A DNA stretch of 64,000 nt, taken from NCBI RefSeq assembly GCF_000801105.2, contig NC_079515.1:14880001-14944000 (forward strand). Reading direction: 5' to 3'. The notes under the pieces were generated by a model. That model saw only the letters and a program-made list of their open reading frames with translations. It was not told the DNA's origin and made no database searches. The stretch is from Raphanus sativus. Taxonomy: Eukaryota > Streptophyta > Magnoliopsida > Brassicales > Brassicaceae. A program made the position numbers and the translations under genes. Within the stretch, counting starts at the first letter, position 1. The number at the start of each line of letters is the position of its first letter. Below are positions 33,992-45,000 of the stretch, one piece after another.

Positions 33992-36548
33992 TCTTCAAGA
34001 TCACCATGCAAAAAAAAAATTAGAAACATCCATCTGATTCAAAGCCCGTCCGCGTGCAGAAGCTAATGCTAACAAAAGTTTCACACTCGTCAACTTAGCA
34101 ACAAGGGAGAAGGTATCAACATATTCAAGACCCTACTGTTGAGTAAATCCCTGATCACCAAGCGAGACTTGCATCTCTCAGGGGTACCATCTGCATTATA
34201 CTTAATTGTATGTACCCATCTACTACCAACAACATTTTTACCAGGAGGTAATGTTTGAACATCCCAAGTTTTGTTTTCTTAAAGAGCATCGAATTCCACT
34301 TTCACAGACTCTCTTCACTTCTCAGATGCCATTGCTTGTTTAAAAGGTTTTGGGTTCGGTTTCAAGAGTATAAGCCAGAATGAAAGCTTGGAAATGAGGG
34401 GAAAGATTATCATAAGATAAAACAGAAGAAAGTGGATAAGGTGTTTTTGCTCAGAAGGAAAATAAGAAGGGGAAAAGGAACTGAAAGGTAAGAGAGCACA
34501 ATGATACTCAGAGAGATAGCTAGGGGGTAACCTGTCGTTTGGGTCTATCAACAGGTACAGAGCTAACACCAGTAGTAGAAGTATGATCAGGATGCGATGA
34601 AGATGCATGAGCAGTAGGCGATGAAGATGCATGATCAGCATGAGCATGTGGAGGTAATGGATATGTTTCAAAAAAATGTAATGAGACAGGTAATGGAAGA
34701 ATGTGATTAGGAAACATATCAGCCGCATCAGAGATCAGTTCATCAGTTTTGAAAGGAAATTCAGATTCATGAAAATAACATTTCTAGAAACAGAAATCGA
34801 TCTAGACTCTAAATCGAGGACTTTGAAACCTTTATAACCAACTGGATAGCCTAAGAAAACACAAGGTTTGGCCCGTTGACTAAACTTAGTACGATCCTTC
34901 AATAAATTGGAAACATAACACAACGAACCAAACATCTTAAGAATAGCATATTCAGGTTTCTTGCCAAGTAAAAGTTCAAAAGGAGATTTGAAACCAAGGA
35001 GAGGTGAAGGCAATCTAATAATCAGGAAAATAGCCGTTAAGACACAATCACTCTAGTATTTCAAAGGAACATTCGACTGAAATAACAAAGCACGAGCCAC
35101 GTTAAGCAAATGTTTATGTTTTCGTTCAACTTCAGAGTTTTGTTGAGGTGTGTAAGCACAAGAAAAATAATGAATCATTCCATTTTCCTTTATAATATCA
35201 GTAAAAGCCAATTCAGGTGCATTATCAGAACGAATTGCTTTGACTTTGGCATTATACTGAGTGTTAGCGTGCTTTAAAAAAGCAGGAAATGAAACAGAAA
35301 CATCACTTTTATTCCTCAACATGTAAACCCAAGTCATTCGTGTACAATAATCTACCAAAGTAAAGAAATAACGAAAACCTTCAACAGAGTTTGTACTAAA
35401 CGGACCCCAGACATCAAACGGTTTCGGAGACAAATTGTTATGTGAAATGAAAGCTAACTTTTTTTTTAGCTGAAGGACATATCGAGACTCTAAAGACGAT
35501 GAGGAAGACTTCAAAGATGGTAAAATCCGTTGTAAAACAGCAGGTGAAGGATGACCTAAACAAAGGTGCCACAGATGGTCATCAGACAAGACAAAACCAC
35601 ATAAAACAGCAGGAGAAGATGATGGTGAGAGGGACGGCTTCTCAAGAATATAAAGATTATGAAAGATATTACCCCTCCCAATCATCAAGCCCTGTGTAAG
35701 TTCCTGTAACAAACAAACATTTGAGAAAAAATGTGCAGCACAAAACAAAGTTTTCAAAAGATTACTGACACTAATCAAATTAAAATGGAAGTCAGGAACA
35801 TGCAACACATTATACAGTATCAATGAATCAGATAAACGAATGATGCCGATATGCATGATAGGAACACGAGTTCCATTTGGTAATGTAACCATAACAATAT
35901 GTACTGGTGTGAGCTCTGTAAACATTGATATATACGAACACACATGGCTAAAAGCCCCACTATCTATTATCCAAGCATCACGTGGAAGAAAAGAATGGAT
36001 AGTAGAAATGCAATGATCTTGAAAGGTAATAATAGTATGCTCATATTTAAGAGTAGTAGAAGGAAAAGGAATGCTACCCGAAGAAGATGTGGTAGCCATG
36101 GCACCATGTTCAGCGATAGTAGCTCGTGAGGAAGGAACATGAGGCTCTTGAAGTCGAACTTGAGAGTTAAACTGACAGATCAAATGTTGTATATGTTGTG
36201 GTGTAAACTCCTGAAGGGTAGTACGCACACCTCCACTCGTAACCCGAGGAGCTCCAGGATTAACATAAGCAAATGGAGAAGAGCCAACATCAGAATGAAC
36301 ATTTTCAATAGAATTCACTTGCTGAGAAGTCGTAGGATAAGTGATCTGCATTTGCTGAGCAAGACAATTCTGTTGCATACTCTGAGAAGACTTCCGGTTC
36401 TGCAGATTATTCGATCCATAACGAGCACCATTTGTCTTATAACCAGGAGGAAAGCCAATAGTTTGAAACATAGATGAACTGTATGACCACTCTTCCCACA
36501 ATGAGTACAAACTGGTCTTTGATTCTGACGCAGAGTATTATTAGCCAC
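32810..36548 (-). pseudogene. Copia gag-pol polyprotein, broken
   Basis: In coding order: a CCHC zinc knuckle (CTHCGKSGHTVHLC, about 36480-36510); protease with WIIDSGAFSHVC; GAG-pre-integrase region (LWHLCLGHPSP); integrase core with FDVWGPF, AIRSDNAPEL and TPQQNSEVERKHK; a TAG stop at about 35053 where a Trp codon is expected, then the integrase tail (34735-35013); reverse transcriptase (33532-34029) with LYGMKQASRQWYKRF and VYVDDILIAS; RNase H remnants (32810-33568) with FCDNKSAIHIA and NQLADILTKAL. Several frame changes separate these blocks. Such a polyprotein makes the virus-like particle and copies the element; this one is inactive. Confidence 0.85.
33937..33990. repeat. (TA)n expansion inside the reverse transcriptase frame
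   Basis: About 26 TA units lie between the codons for EED and MSLPQGY of the RT domain. Because a TA run read in threes gives alternating Ile and Tyr, the frame stays open and would add about 17 residues. Confidence 0.85.
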
Positions 36549-36849
36549 AATGAGTAGTCTGGTGGCTTCTACTGATCCTTCTCAATAGCAGATAATGAAG
36601 AAGGATCAGTAGAAGCCACCAGAGTCATAGCTTGAAAAGGGACGTTATCAACCTTTGTAGAAAGCTTAACAGAGGACGAGGAATAGTATCATCGATAAAG
36701 CCCAGCTTGTTACGAATATTAAGAGCCATACGCACCGATCTTCTCCAAGAATGGAACTCCAAAGCCATAGTCAATCGATCCGATACAAGAACAAGACTCT
36801 GATGATCGCTATTGTGAAGATAATACGGGTTCTCATATTAATACATTTG

Positions 36850-37560
36850 TGATGTGATCTTGACAAGCAATGAAACTAAAGAGATGGAACAGTTTGAACC
36901 AGAGCTTAAGGAAGTTGAAGAAAGAACCATGGAGCAGCTTGAACCTGAGGAAACAAATGGCAAGGACCTAGAAGTACCAGTTGGTCCAATGACTAGATCC
37001 AAGCAAGCCAGATTCAATCAAGCTTTCCATAAACTCTTATACACTATCAAGGGCAGTCTAGAGTGTGCTTATCCAACTACTCTGGTTGTAATTCAAGCCG
37101 TCTAAGACATTCATCAAGAGAGGTGTTGTGACTTGCACTCTTTTCCTTGGTTTGGTTTTGTCCCATTAGGTTTTCCAAACAAGGTTTTAATGAGGCTTGG
37201 ACACAACAGTTATACAATAGCCTCTTGATGAAACCATGTCATTTCTCTTATTTTCTAGTCTATTTTCGAATTTAAAACTTGTTCTTTGTTTATGTTTTCA
37301 AGGGAGCCTTAGTTTTAAGTATTTTGTGTGTTTCCAAGAAGTTGTGCATGTACAGACTTCTTGTCTATATATTATGGACGAAAATCATGAATAAAGTCAT
37401 CAAACACTTTCTATTAAAAATTCTCTCTGAATCTTGTTTGATCAAAGCTTGTCTAAGTGTTATTCGGATCCTTGATCCTTACCTTGCAAGCAAACCATTT
37501 ATAGTCTGAGAGTAATTCCGCAACTCTTAGAAGTATCTTCTCAATCCACTGCTTATTTCA
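36850..37560 (+). mobile_element. Fragment of a second retroelement nested in the copia gag
   Basis: Plus-strand coding up to 37105 ends with DLEVPVGPMTRSKQARF..FHKLLYTIKG and a stop, which resembles the extreme C-terminus of Ty3/gypsy polyproteins (GPMTRARA-type motif). After the stop comes LTR-like sequence with GTCCCATTAGGTTTTCC and ATATTATGGACG..ATGAATAAAGTCA. It interrupts the minus-strand copia gag region. No full LTR pair was seen. Confidence 0.5.
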
Positions 37561-37923
37561 TCATCACAATCCGTTGGAGAGCATCAGGGACGAGATCCAT
37601 TCACCTAGGATCATATCAATTTGGAATCGAGAAGTATTGGGAACAGTCGTCTCCTCACGAGAAAGCAATCCAGAATCAGGATTCGTCATCGAGAAATTAG
37701 GATACCAAAACCAAAAGAATCATAACGAAACGATAAAAAGAAGGAAGAATTGTTCGCAAAGGTCAAGCAAAGAGAAATAGAAAATAAAGTGAAGAGAAAA
37801 TAGCTCAAAACACCTCGAACGAGCTCAACAATGGCGATAAGCAAAAAGAACGCAAATCGCGAAATCTGCATCATTGGAACACTCATGATGTAACGGAAGA
37901 TCAAAGAGAGTGCTCTGATACCA

Positions 37924-38128
37924 TATTAAGGTTCGATTCAAACTCGAGATCAAGGTGAAGTAATGGATATTTGGAGAAGATGGTGAACCAAAGAAAGTTT
38001 GTCATTCACATTATTGTTAACTGTACAAAGTAAGCTAATGTTGCTTATATACATAAACCGATATGAACCAGTAAACCAAAGTATCTAATTATCATCTAAA
38101 CCGGTTAAGTAAACCATCTATCCGAAGA
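37924..38128 (-). repeat. 5-prime LTR of the copia element
   Basis: 205 bp partner of 32541-32750, directly abutting the primer-binding site (plus strand GCTCTGATACCA, ending at 37923). A 3-bp deletion and scattered substitutions distinguish it from the other LTR. Confidence 0.9.
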
Positions 38129-40754
38129 CTATCTATGATTTTCTGCTAAAGTTTTGTGTGTTATGGCCAATTGCTAACAATGCAGTTACATAGAGATATG
38201 TGCAAGGAACTATCTGCAATTTATTGCAAAGTACTGTCCATCTTCCCTTCCTTGGAAGAGGCAAGACCTCGGAGTAAATCAGGGATTCAAGCCTGGTGCT
38301 GCTTACATATTGCACTCGAGAAGGCAAAGAACATTCTTCAACACTGTTCCGAGTCTAGCAAACTTTACTTGGTCAGTTTTCCTCCTTTGCTTGATACATG
38401 TTCTCTCTTGTGTTTTTGGTCTCTTGAATCATCCCTCTATTTCTTTTTGGCATTTCTGAACAGGCTATTACTGGGGATGCTGTATTGTCAAAATTTTAGA
38501 AAGCAAAATTTGTGCTTATTGACAGTCTTAGACGTGTAGAAGATATTGTTTCTATCTCAATTGGGTCTCATGTATGTCTCTTTTAGTGTACAACTCATTG
38601 TTTCCTTTTACAAACACACCCTCATGTTTATTTTACTTGTTGGATTTGGAATGTTCTGATTGATTGATTTCCTTCAGATTTTGGAGATTGTTGGTGAACT
38701 AGAGCACACCAAGTTCTTGCTGGATCCATCAGAGAAGGAAGTTGGTGATAGAATCATTGCTTTCTTGCAACAAGGCAAGAAATTTGACAACGGCACTAAC
38801 AACTCCGAGCTTGAAATTTTCCACCAAGCAGCTACTAGACTCAGTATAATTTCTTCTAGATCAGCTCTGGCTGAGCGGCGAGCTTTAAAGAAACTCATTG
38901 ACAGGACACGTGCGGAAGAAGACAAGCGGAAAGAGTCGATTATAGCTTACCTCTTGCATCTCATGAGAAAATACTCCAAGCTCTTCAGAAATGAGATTAC
39001 AGATGAGAATGACTCTCAGGGTTCGCCACCATCTTCTCCCACTTGTAATGAAGACCCTGTACATCATGCGTTTGGGTGTCAACTATCTAAGTTCGGTTCT
39101 ATTAATATTCAGAAGTCAGGACAGGCTCCCACTACACCAGAAGAACTGAGGTGTCCCATATCTTTGCAGCTTATGTGTGATCATGTCATTATTGCTTCAG
39201 GACAGACTTATGAACGGGTCTGCATCGAGAGATGGTTCAATGATGGACATAACTCTTTTCCGAAGACTCAACAGCAGCTCCCACATCTTTCCCTGACTCT
39301 CAATTACTGTGCTAAAGGTCTGATTGCGAGCTGGTGTGAACAGAATGGGATCTCAGTCCCTACTGGACCACCAGACTCTCTTTACCACCTCAATACTAGA
39401 GACTGGCCCTGTCTGTCATTGAATCCGCCAATTCAAAGTCAGTTGATCGTTTAGGATCATGCATACCGAAGGCTGTTAAAACTGTTCTGTTGGAGGAGAG
39501 TGGTACTATTGTTTCCGAACAACAACAAGACAAAGAAGAGGTCCATGTGGCTGATGAGGAGGCTTCTGATATCAATGTTCTAGAAAAGTATCAGGATATA
39601 TTGGCTATCTTGGACAAGGAAGAAAACTTAGTTAAAAAGTGCAAAGTAGTAGAAAATGTCACGCTGTTGCTGAAGGATGATGAAGAGGCCAGGATCCTCA
39701 TGGGAGCCAATGGGTTGTTGAAGCGTTTTCACGGTTTCTAGAATCAGCTGTTCATGAAAACAATGCAGCCGCACAAGAAACTGGAGCTATGGCTCTGTTT
39801 AACTTAGCAGTCAACAATAACAGGTAGCACATTGTGTCTTTCTTACCAGGCAATATTCACTGACTAATCTTCTCTCTAATATAACTGTTTGTGGAACATT
39901 GATTGTTCCTCTGCAGAAACAAAGAGTTGATGCTAACTTCAAGAGTCATCCCCCTGCTGGAGAGAATGATCTCTTGTTCCCACTCCCAAGGGCCAGCAAC
40001 TGCGTTGTATCTAAACCTCTCCTACCTGGAGAAAGCCAAAGCCAGTGATTGGTTCAAGTCAAGCAGTTCCCTTCTCCATGAAACTACTTGTTCAGGGAGA
40101 AAACACTGAGCCACAACGCAAGCTAGACGCCCTTCACGTCCTCTACAACCTTTCAACCTACTCTTCCAATATCTCCACTCTCCTCTCATCTAACATAATC
40201 AAAAGCCTCCAATTCCTTGCGTCAACAGGTGACCACTTGTGGGTAGAGAAGTCACTAGCCGTGTTACTAAACCTAGCCTCTAGCCAGGAAGGGAATGAAG
40301 AGATGATATCATCACAAGGCATGATCAACACTCTTGCAACGGTGCTAGACATTGGGGACACGATTGAATAAGAGCAAGCCGTTTCTTGCCTTGTGAACCT
40401 ATGCACATGAAGCGAGCGGTGTATCCAGATGGTTCTACAAGAAGGAGTGATTCCGTCTCTGGTTTCAATCTCGGTGAACGGAAGTCCCCGAGGAGGAGAC
40501 AAATCTCAGAAGCTTCTGATGATGTTCAGGGAACAGAGGCAACGAGAACAGCCATCTCTAAACAAATATGAAACTCCCAGGAACATCGTATCTGCACCGT
40601 TACCAATGTCTGTACCTGCTCAAGGTTCAGTTCAAGAGTCTGACTTAAAACCTTTCTTCAAATCAATCTCAAGAACGAAAACATTTACAAGACCATTCAG
40701 CTTTCTCTGGAAGAAAAGATACTCGCTCCACCATTAAAAAAGACAAGATAGATT

Positions 40755-40780
40755 GGAGTGTGTTACATTTTACACACTCC
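40755..40780 (+). other. Perfect short hairpin just after the PUB stop codon
   Basis: GGAGTGTGT and ACACACTCC form a 9-bp stem around an 8-base loop, 17 bp beyond the PUB reading-frame end. It could have been part of the 3-prime UTR; no function can be assigned. Confidence 0.5.
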
Positions 40781-41516
40781 TATGTAAAGTTCTGGTTTTG
40801 TTTTCTTTACCTCTTACAAGTCACCTGCATAGATAAGAAATATATATATATATCTGTACAGAACAGTTTGTGATCAACGCTATTTTTGCTCACCTTTCCT
40901 CTCACACCAGCGCAAGTGTATCCATGCAGATAGCTTACTGATTGATGTACATGTTTATAACCAGGTTTGGAGTTAGCAAAACAACTGGATAATTAAAAGC
41001 TCAAACTCAATAAAAATAAAAAACCGTCATTAACCCCGTAACTCAACACTGGTTTGTCCTAATAAAATTCAGAAAATATAATATTTGTTTAAAAAATTGA
41101 TTAAATCTTGGGAAATTGCATTAGGTGACCATGAAACCAAAGATAATTAGACAAATGGAATAAACTACAGTTGTAAATTCATAATACCGACATCATCCCT
41201 ATCTCTAGTTCCACACCTATTACTAGCTAATTATTGACATGTAGGTCTGAAGTGACATTTACTAGTGTATCTTATGCTCTCCATCTCCTTCTCTTTCTTC
41301 GTCTCTCTCGTGCATTTTGTAAAGTTTTTTTTTTCAAAACACTGTAAAATTAAAAGTTGGTTTTAATTGTTTTGAGTTACAAGATTAAACCATTACCTTT
41401 TTATGTTCATGTGCTTTCAACACAAAAATAATAGCAAATAATAATTTGTTTAATTAGATTCTGTTTATAAAAAAAACTATCAAAAAATATTATCAATCGG
41501 TGAAAAAAATTTAAAC
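40781..41516. other. 3-prime flank of PUB and intergenic DNA
   Basis: AT-rich, with a short TA run near 40844. No gene seen. Confidence 0.6.
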
Positions 41517-41699
41517 ATTGTTAACGCTGTAAACAAAATTCTAAGCTGTAAACCCTAAATATTAGGGTTAATCTCTAAAGTTTAGGGTTTAATGTTTATT
41601 TTTGTAGGGTTTAGAGTTTAGGGTTCACCGTATAAGATTTAGGATTTAGAAACTAGAGTTTATGGTTCACTACATAAGGTTTAGGTTTAGATTTTACAA

Positions 41700-41945
41700 A
41701 ACTTTTTTATAAATATATTAAATAATATAGTTTAATATTACATAATATTATTTAATATTTTCAGATTTTGATAATTGGATTTTAGTATTTACAATTGGGT
41801 TTATGATTTATTGATTTAAGATTTAAATTTTTGTATTTTCAGATTTTGATATTTGAATTTTTTATTTATATTTTTAGGTTTATGATTTAAGGATTAGGGT
41901 TTGAGATTTTATTTGAATTTATGATTTTTATTTGAGTTTATTTGG
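41700..41945 (+). repeat. Left copy of a direct repeat flanking the LINE
   Basis: The block around TAATATTATTTAATATTTTC, ATTTTGATAATTGGATTTT, GGGTTTATGATTTATTGATT and TTTTTGTATTTTCAGATTTT reappears in the same order and orientation at 46500-46745. The copies share roughly 240 bp with many substitutions. Confidence 0.7.
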
Positions 41946-42089
41946 ATTAAACCATAAGTTTTAACTCTAACCATTAGGGTTCATTTTTAAAAATTTTGGG
42001 TTTAGAATTTAATTTTTACTCAAAAAGGTTTAGAGATTAGAGTTTAGGATCCACCACATAGATCTATGATTTAGAGATTAGGATTCCTG

Positions 42090-45000
42090 TTTTTTTTTTT
42101 GAATAATATGTAAAATTTATTCAGAAAAAGGTATTTTTTACAGACTAAGCTACTGGAAAACAGAGTGTTTTGAAAAACTACGGATCATATTTCAGTTTCC
42201 TATCGAGTAGCCAGCCAGGCTTGAAGTATCATTCCATAGCGTCGAGCCCGCTTTGAAACCCAACAAGAGACACTGGTTCCGAATCTGTCAGTCAATAGTT
42301 TTAATCATCGCAGGTGCAAGGATTGGCGATTCTCCATGCATACGATTGTTTCGTTCTCTCCAGACTGTGTAGAGAGTCACTTGGAAACTATATCTTAAGA
42401 GATAAAGCTGAATCATCTGTTGAGTATTATCTGACAGTAGCTCCCTGATGTCTTGCCACCGGACAGAGAATCGGGAAGGTAGAATCTTGTGGGTCAAGTT
42501 CCGCCATATCTGTTGAGAGTAGCTGCATTCAAAAAACAAATGCTCTCTCGTTTCCAGTTGATGTTGGCATAAAACACATCCAAGGTTTATTCCAGAATTC
42601 CAAAGAAGCATCTTGTCACCCGTGGACAACCGATTATGCATCGCGATCCAAACCATGAAACTGTATTTCGGAGTGGAAGAAGGGAACCAGACAGTAGAGT
42701 ACCAGTCAACTTGCGGTTTTGATTCATGAATGAGCAGCCAGGTGCTTTTTGTGTTAAATCTCGGTTTGAAAGTATCCAGATTTTGCTTCCACACTATGAC
42801 ATCTTCTCCAGCATTCATCTTAGTTCTCTGCTTATTCACTGCTTCCTCGATCATTATATAGATATCATATCTATGCCTCCGTTGACGACGAGTCATAGCA
42901 GCTTCCACCGTAGCGGATTGAGAGAGTCCCATATCAATACAGCCCCTTGCTCCCACAATATCAAACAGGCGACCCATATCAGACCATGCATCAAACCAGA
43001 GCGAGGTTCCTCTCCCATTATTAACTTCTATGCGATGAAATTCCTTCGCTTTATCACGATACTTCAGAAGTTTACGCCATAACCATGATCCTAGCGTTGA
43101 ATTTGAACGAACTGCCCAGAATGTCTCTCCCTTTAATAGGTACTCTTTAACCCACCGAGCCCAAAGGAAATGGGAAGATGTGATCCTCCATATTAGTTTC
43201 AAACAGCAAACAGAATTAACTTCTTTCAAAGGCCGTAGCCCCAGACCCCCTTCTTCTATCTTTGTCGTAACTACTTCCCAAGCAATCTTTGCTTTTTTAG
43301 TGTTCAATTCCGGTCCAGACCAGAGAAAAGCTAAGCATAAACTATTGATCTCCTTCAGACATTCTCCAGGAAGGCAAAATGATGACATCCAGAAGTTAAC
43401 TATGCTCATGAGTACAAACTTTATGAGTTGCAGTCATCCAGCCCTTGATAAAAATCGATTTGTCCAGAGACTTATGCTCTTTTTTATCTTCTCAATAAGA
43501 GGTTGATACTCATTTTTGCCCATTCTCTTTGTCAAGAGAGGTAGACCAAGATATCGAACAGGTAACGTACCAACATCCAAGTGAAACTGATTACATATTG
43601 CCTGTCTATTTTCCTCCTGCATCCCACCACAGTAGATAGTTGACTTCTCCACACTCATCATCAGCCCTGAGATGGTTGCAAATTTTTCAAAGACGTCCAA
43701 GATGCTTTGTATTGAATGTGAATTGCCATCTGAGAAAACAAGAATATCATCTGCAAAACTCAAATGAGTAAAGCTGAGGTTCTTGCATTTAGGATGGAAA
43801 CCCATCTTGTGCTCTGCTGCAGATTTGTCAAGTAACTTGGACAAAACATCCATACTGATAACAAATAGATAGGGAGAAAGAGCACAACCCTGTCTCAGAC
43901 CTCTCTCACTTCTGAAGAAACTAGCCAGCTCCGCATTGACTTGAACAGAGAATGATGGTGTAGGAACACAGAGCGAGATCCAATGTATGAATTTTTGCGG
44001 TAAACCCAGAGCCCTTAGTGTGTTGAAAAGAAATGTCCACTGCACTGAATCGAAAGCCTTTGAAATATCAATCTTTATCGCGCATCTTTTAGAGATCGTT
44101 TCCTTATGATAGTCTTTCACAAGCTCTGTTGCCAAGAGGAGATTTTCGATGAGAAGTCTATCTTGGATAAATGCTGATTGATTGAGACTAATGAAGTTCG
44201 GTAGAAGCTTCTTCAGACGATTAGCGATGATCTTTGAGATCACTTTGTATAGAACATTGCAGCAGGATATGGGACGATAATCTTTCATCGTTTTAGCTCC
44301 TGTTATTTTGGGAATAAGAGCCAGAATTGTTGTATTGACCCCTTTTGGTAAGAAACCCTTTTCAAAGAAGCTCTGAATCGCCATTACAAACTCTGCACCA
44401 ATTATCGACCAAGCTGATTTATAAAACTCAACCGTGTAGCCATCCGGACCAGGGGATTTCTCATTAGGCATCGCAAATAATACCTTCATTATCTCCTCAG
44501 ATGTAACTTCTTTAACCAGGTTCTCCATTTCCAGATCAGAGCATCGGTAAGATAAGAGAGTTTGAAGTTCCTCCACTTCAATTCCAGCATAGTTTGATGG
44601 CTTATGCTGTAAGAATTCCCGGAAGTGCCTTTCAGCCTCTGCCTTAATATCCTTAGGAGAAGTCACTACTGAGCCATCAGTGCATTGTATCTCCTTAATT
44701 GTGTTAATAATTTCTCGAAGTGTTTCTCCGCGATGACAAACTTTATTGTTTTTATCTCCAACTTCTAGCAAGTGCATCTTTGATTTCTGTTTGAGAAAAC
44801 TTTCCTCCAGACCTGAAACAAAATCCCATCTCCTATATGCCATACTCTCAGCCTCCATACTCTGTGTAGTTGGGTTCCTCATTGTTTCTTCTTGCCTTAG
44901 ACAGAGCTCTTCTAAAGAAGCTTTTGATTTTATCGACAGGTTCCCCAATTTCTTCTTTCCCAAGTCTCGTATTACCGGTTTTAATCCCTTTAGCTTCTTT

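Larger units (their letters stand above)
32541..38128 (-). mobile_element. Ty1-copia LTR retrotransposon inserted in PUB intron 1
   Basis: Two LTRs (32541-32750 and 37924-38128) flank a coding region on the minus strand. A perfect 5-bp target duplication CTATC lies at 32536-32540 and 38129-38133. Directly inside the right (5-prime) LTR the minus strand reads TGGTATCAGAGC, the primer-binding site for initiator tRNA-Met. A purine run GAGGGGG precedes the left (3-prime) LTR. The domain order gag knuckle, protease, integrase, RT, RNase H is that of copia. Roughly 20 differences between the LTRs imply an old insertion. It carries a nested plus-strand fragment at 36850-37560. Confidence 0.9.
30824..40737 (+). 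pseudogene. PUB6: U-box/ARM-repeat E3 ubiquitin ligase of the PUB6 type, pseudogene
   Basis: Exon 1 (30824-30874) encodes MDVSEVEENLFAASDAK; exon 2 is 38186-38371; exon 3 is 38464-38571; exon 4 starts at 38678; an exon starts near 39917; the homology ends HH-stop at 40737. Order: U-box N-terminal domain, U-box (about 39147-39370; TPEELRCPISLQLMC, GQTYERVCIERWF), then ARM repeats. Lesions: TAG at 38497-38499 in exon 3; a frameshift and TAG after SWCEQNGISVP near 39390-39400; a 1-bp frameshift near 39715; a frameshift near 40040; TAA and TGA near 40370-40415. Inside the U-box the usual CDPV and CPKTQ read CDHV and FPKTQ. Intron 1 is 7.3 kb because of retroelements. Corresponds in order to Arabidopsis At1g24330. 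Confidence 0.9.

Noticed and set aside
35499..36477. Several plus-strand frames of 61-112 codons
   Set aside because: Shadows of the 485-codon copia gag-pol frame on the minus strand.
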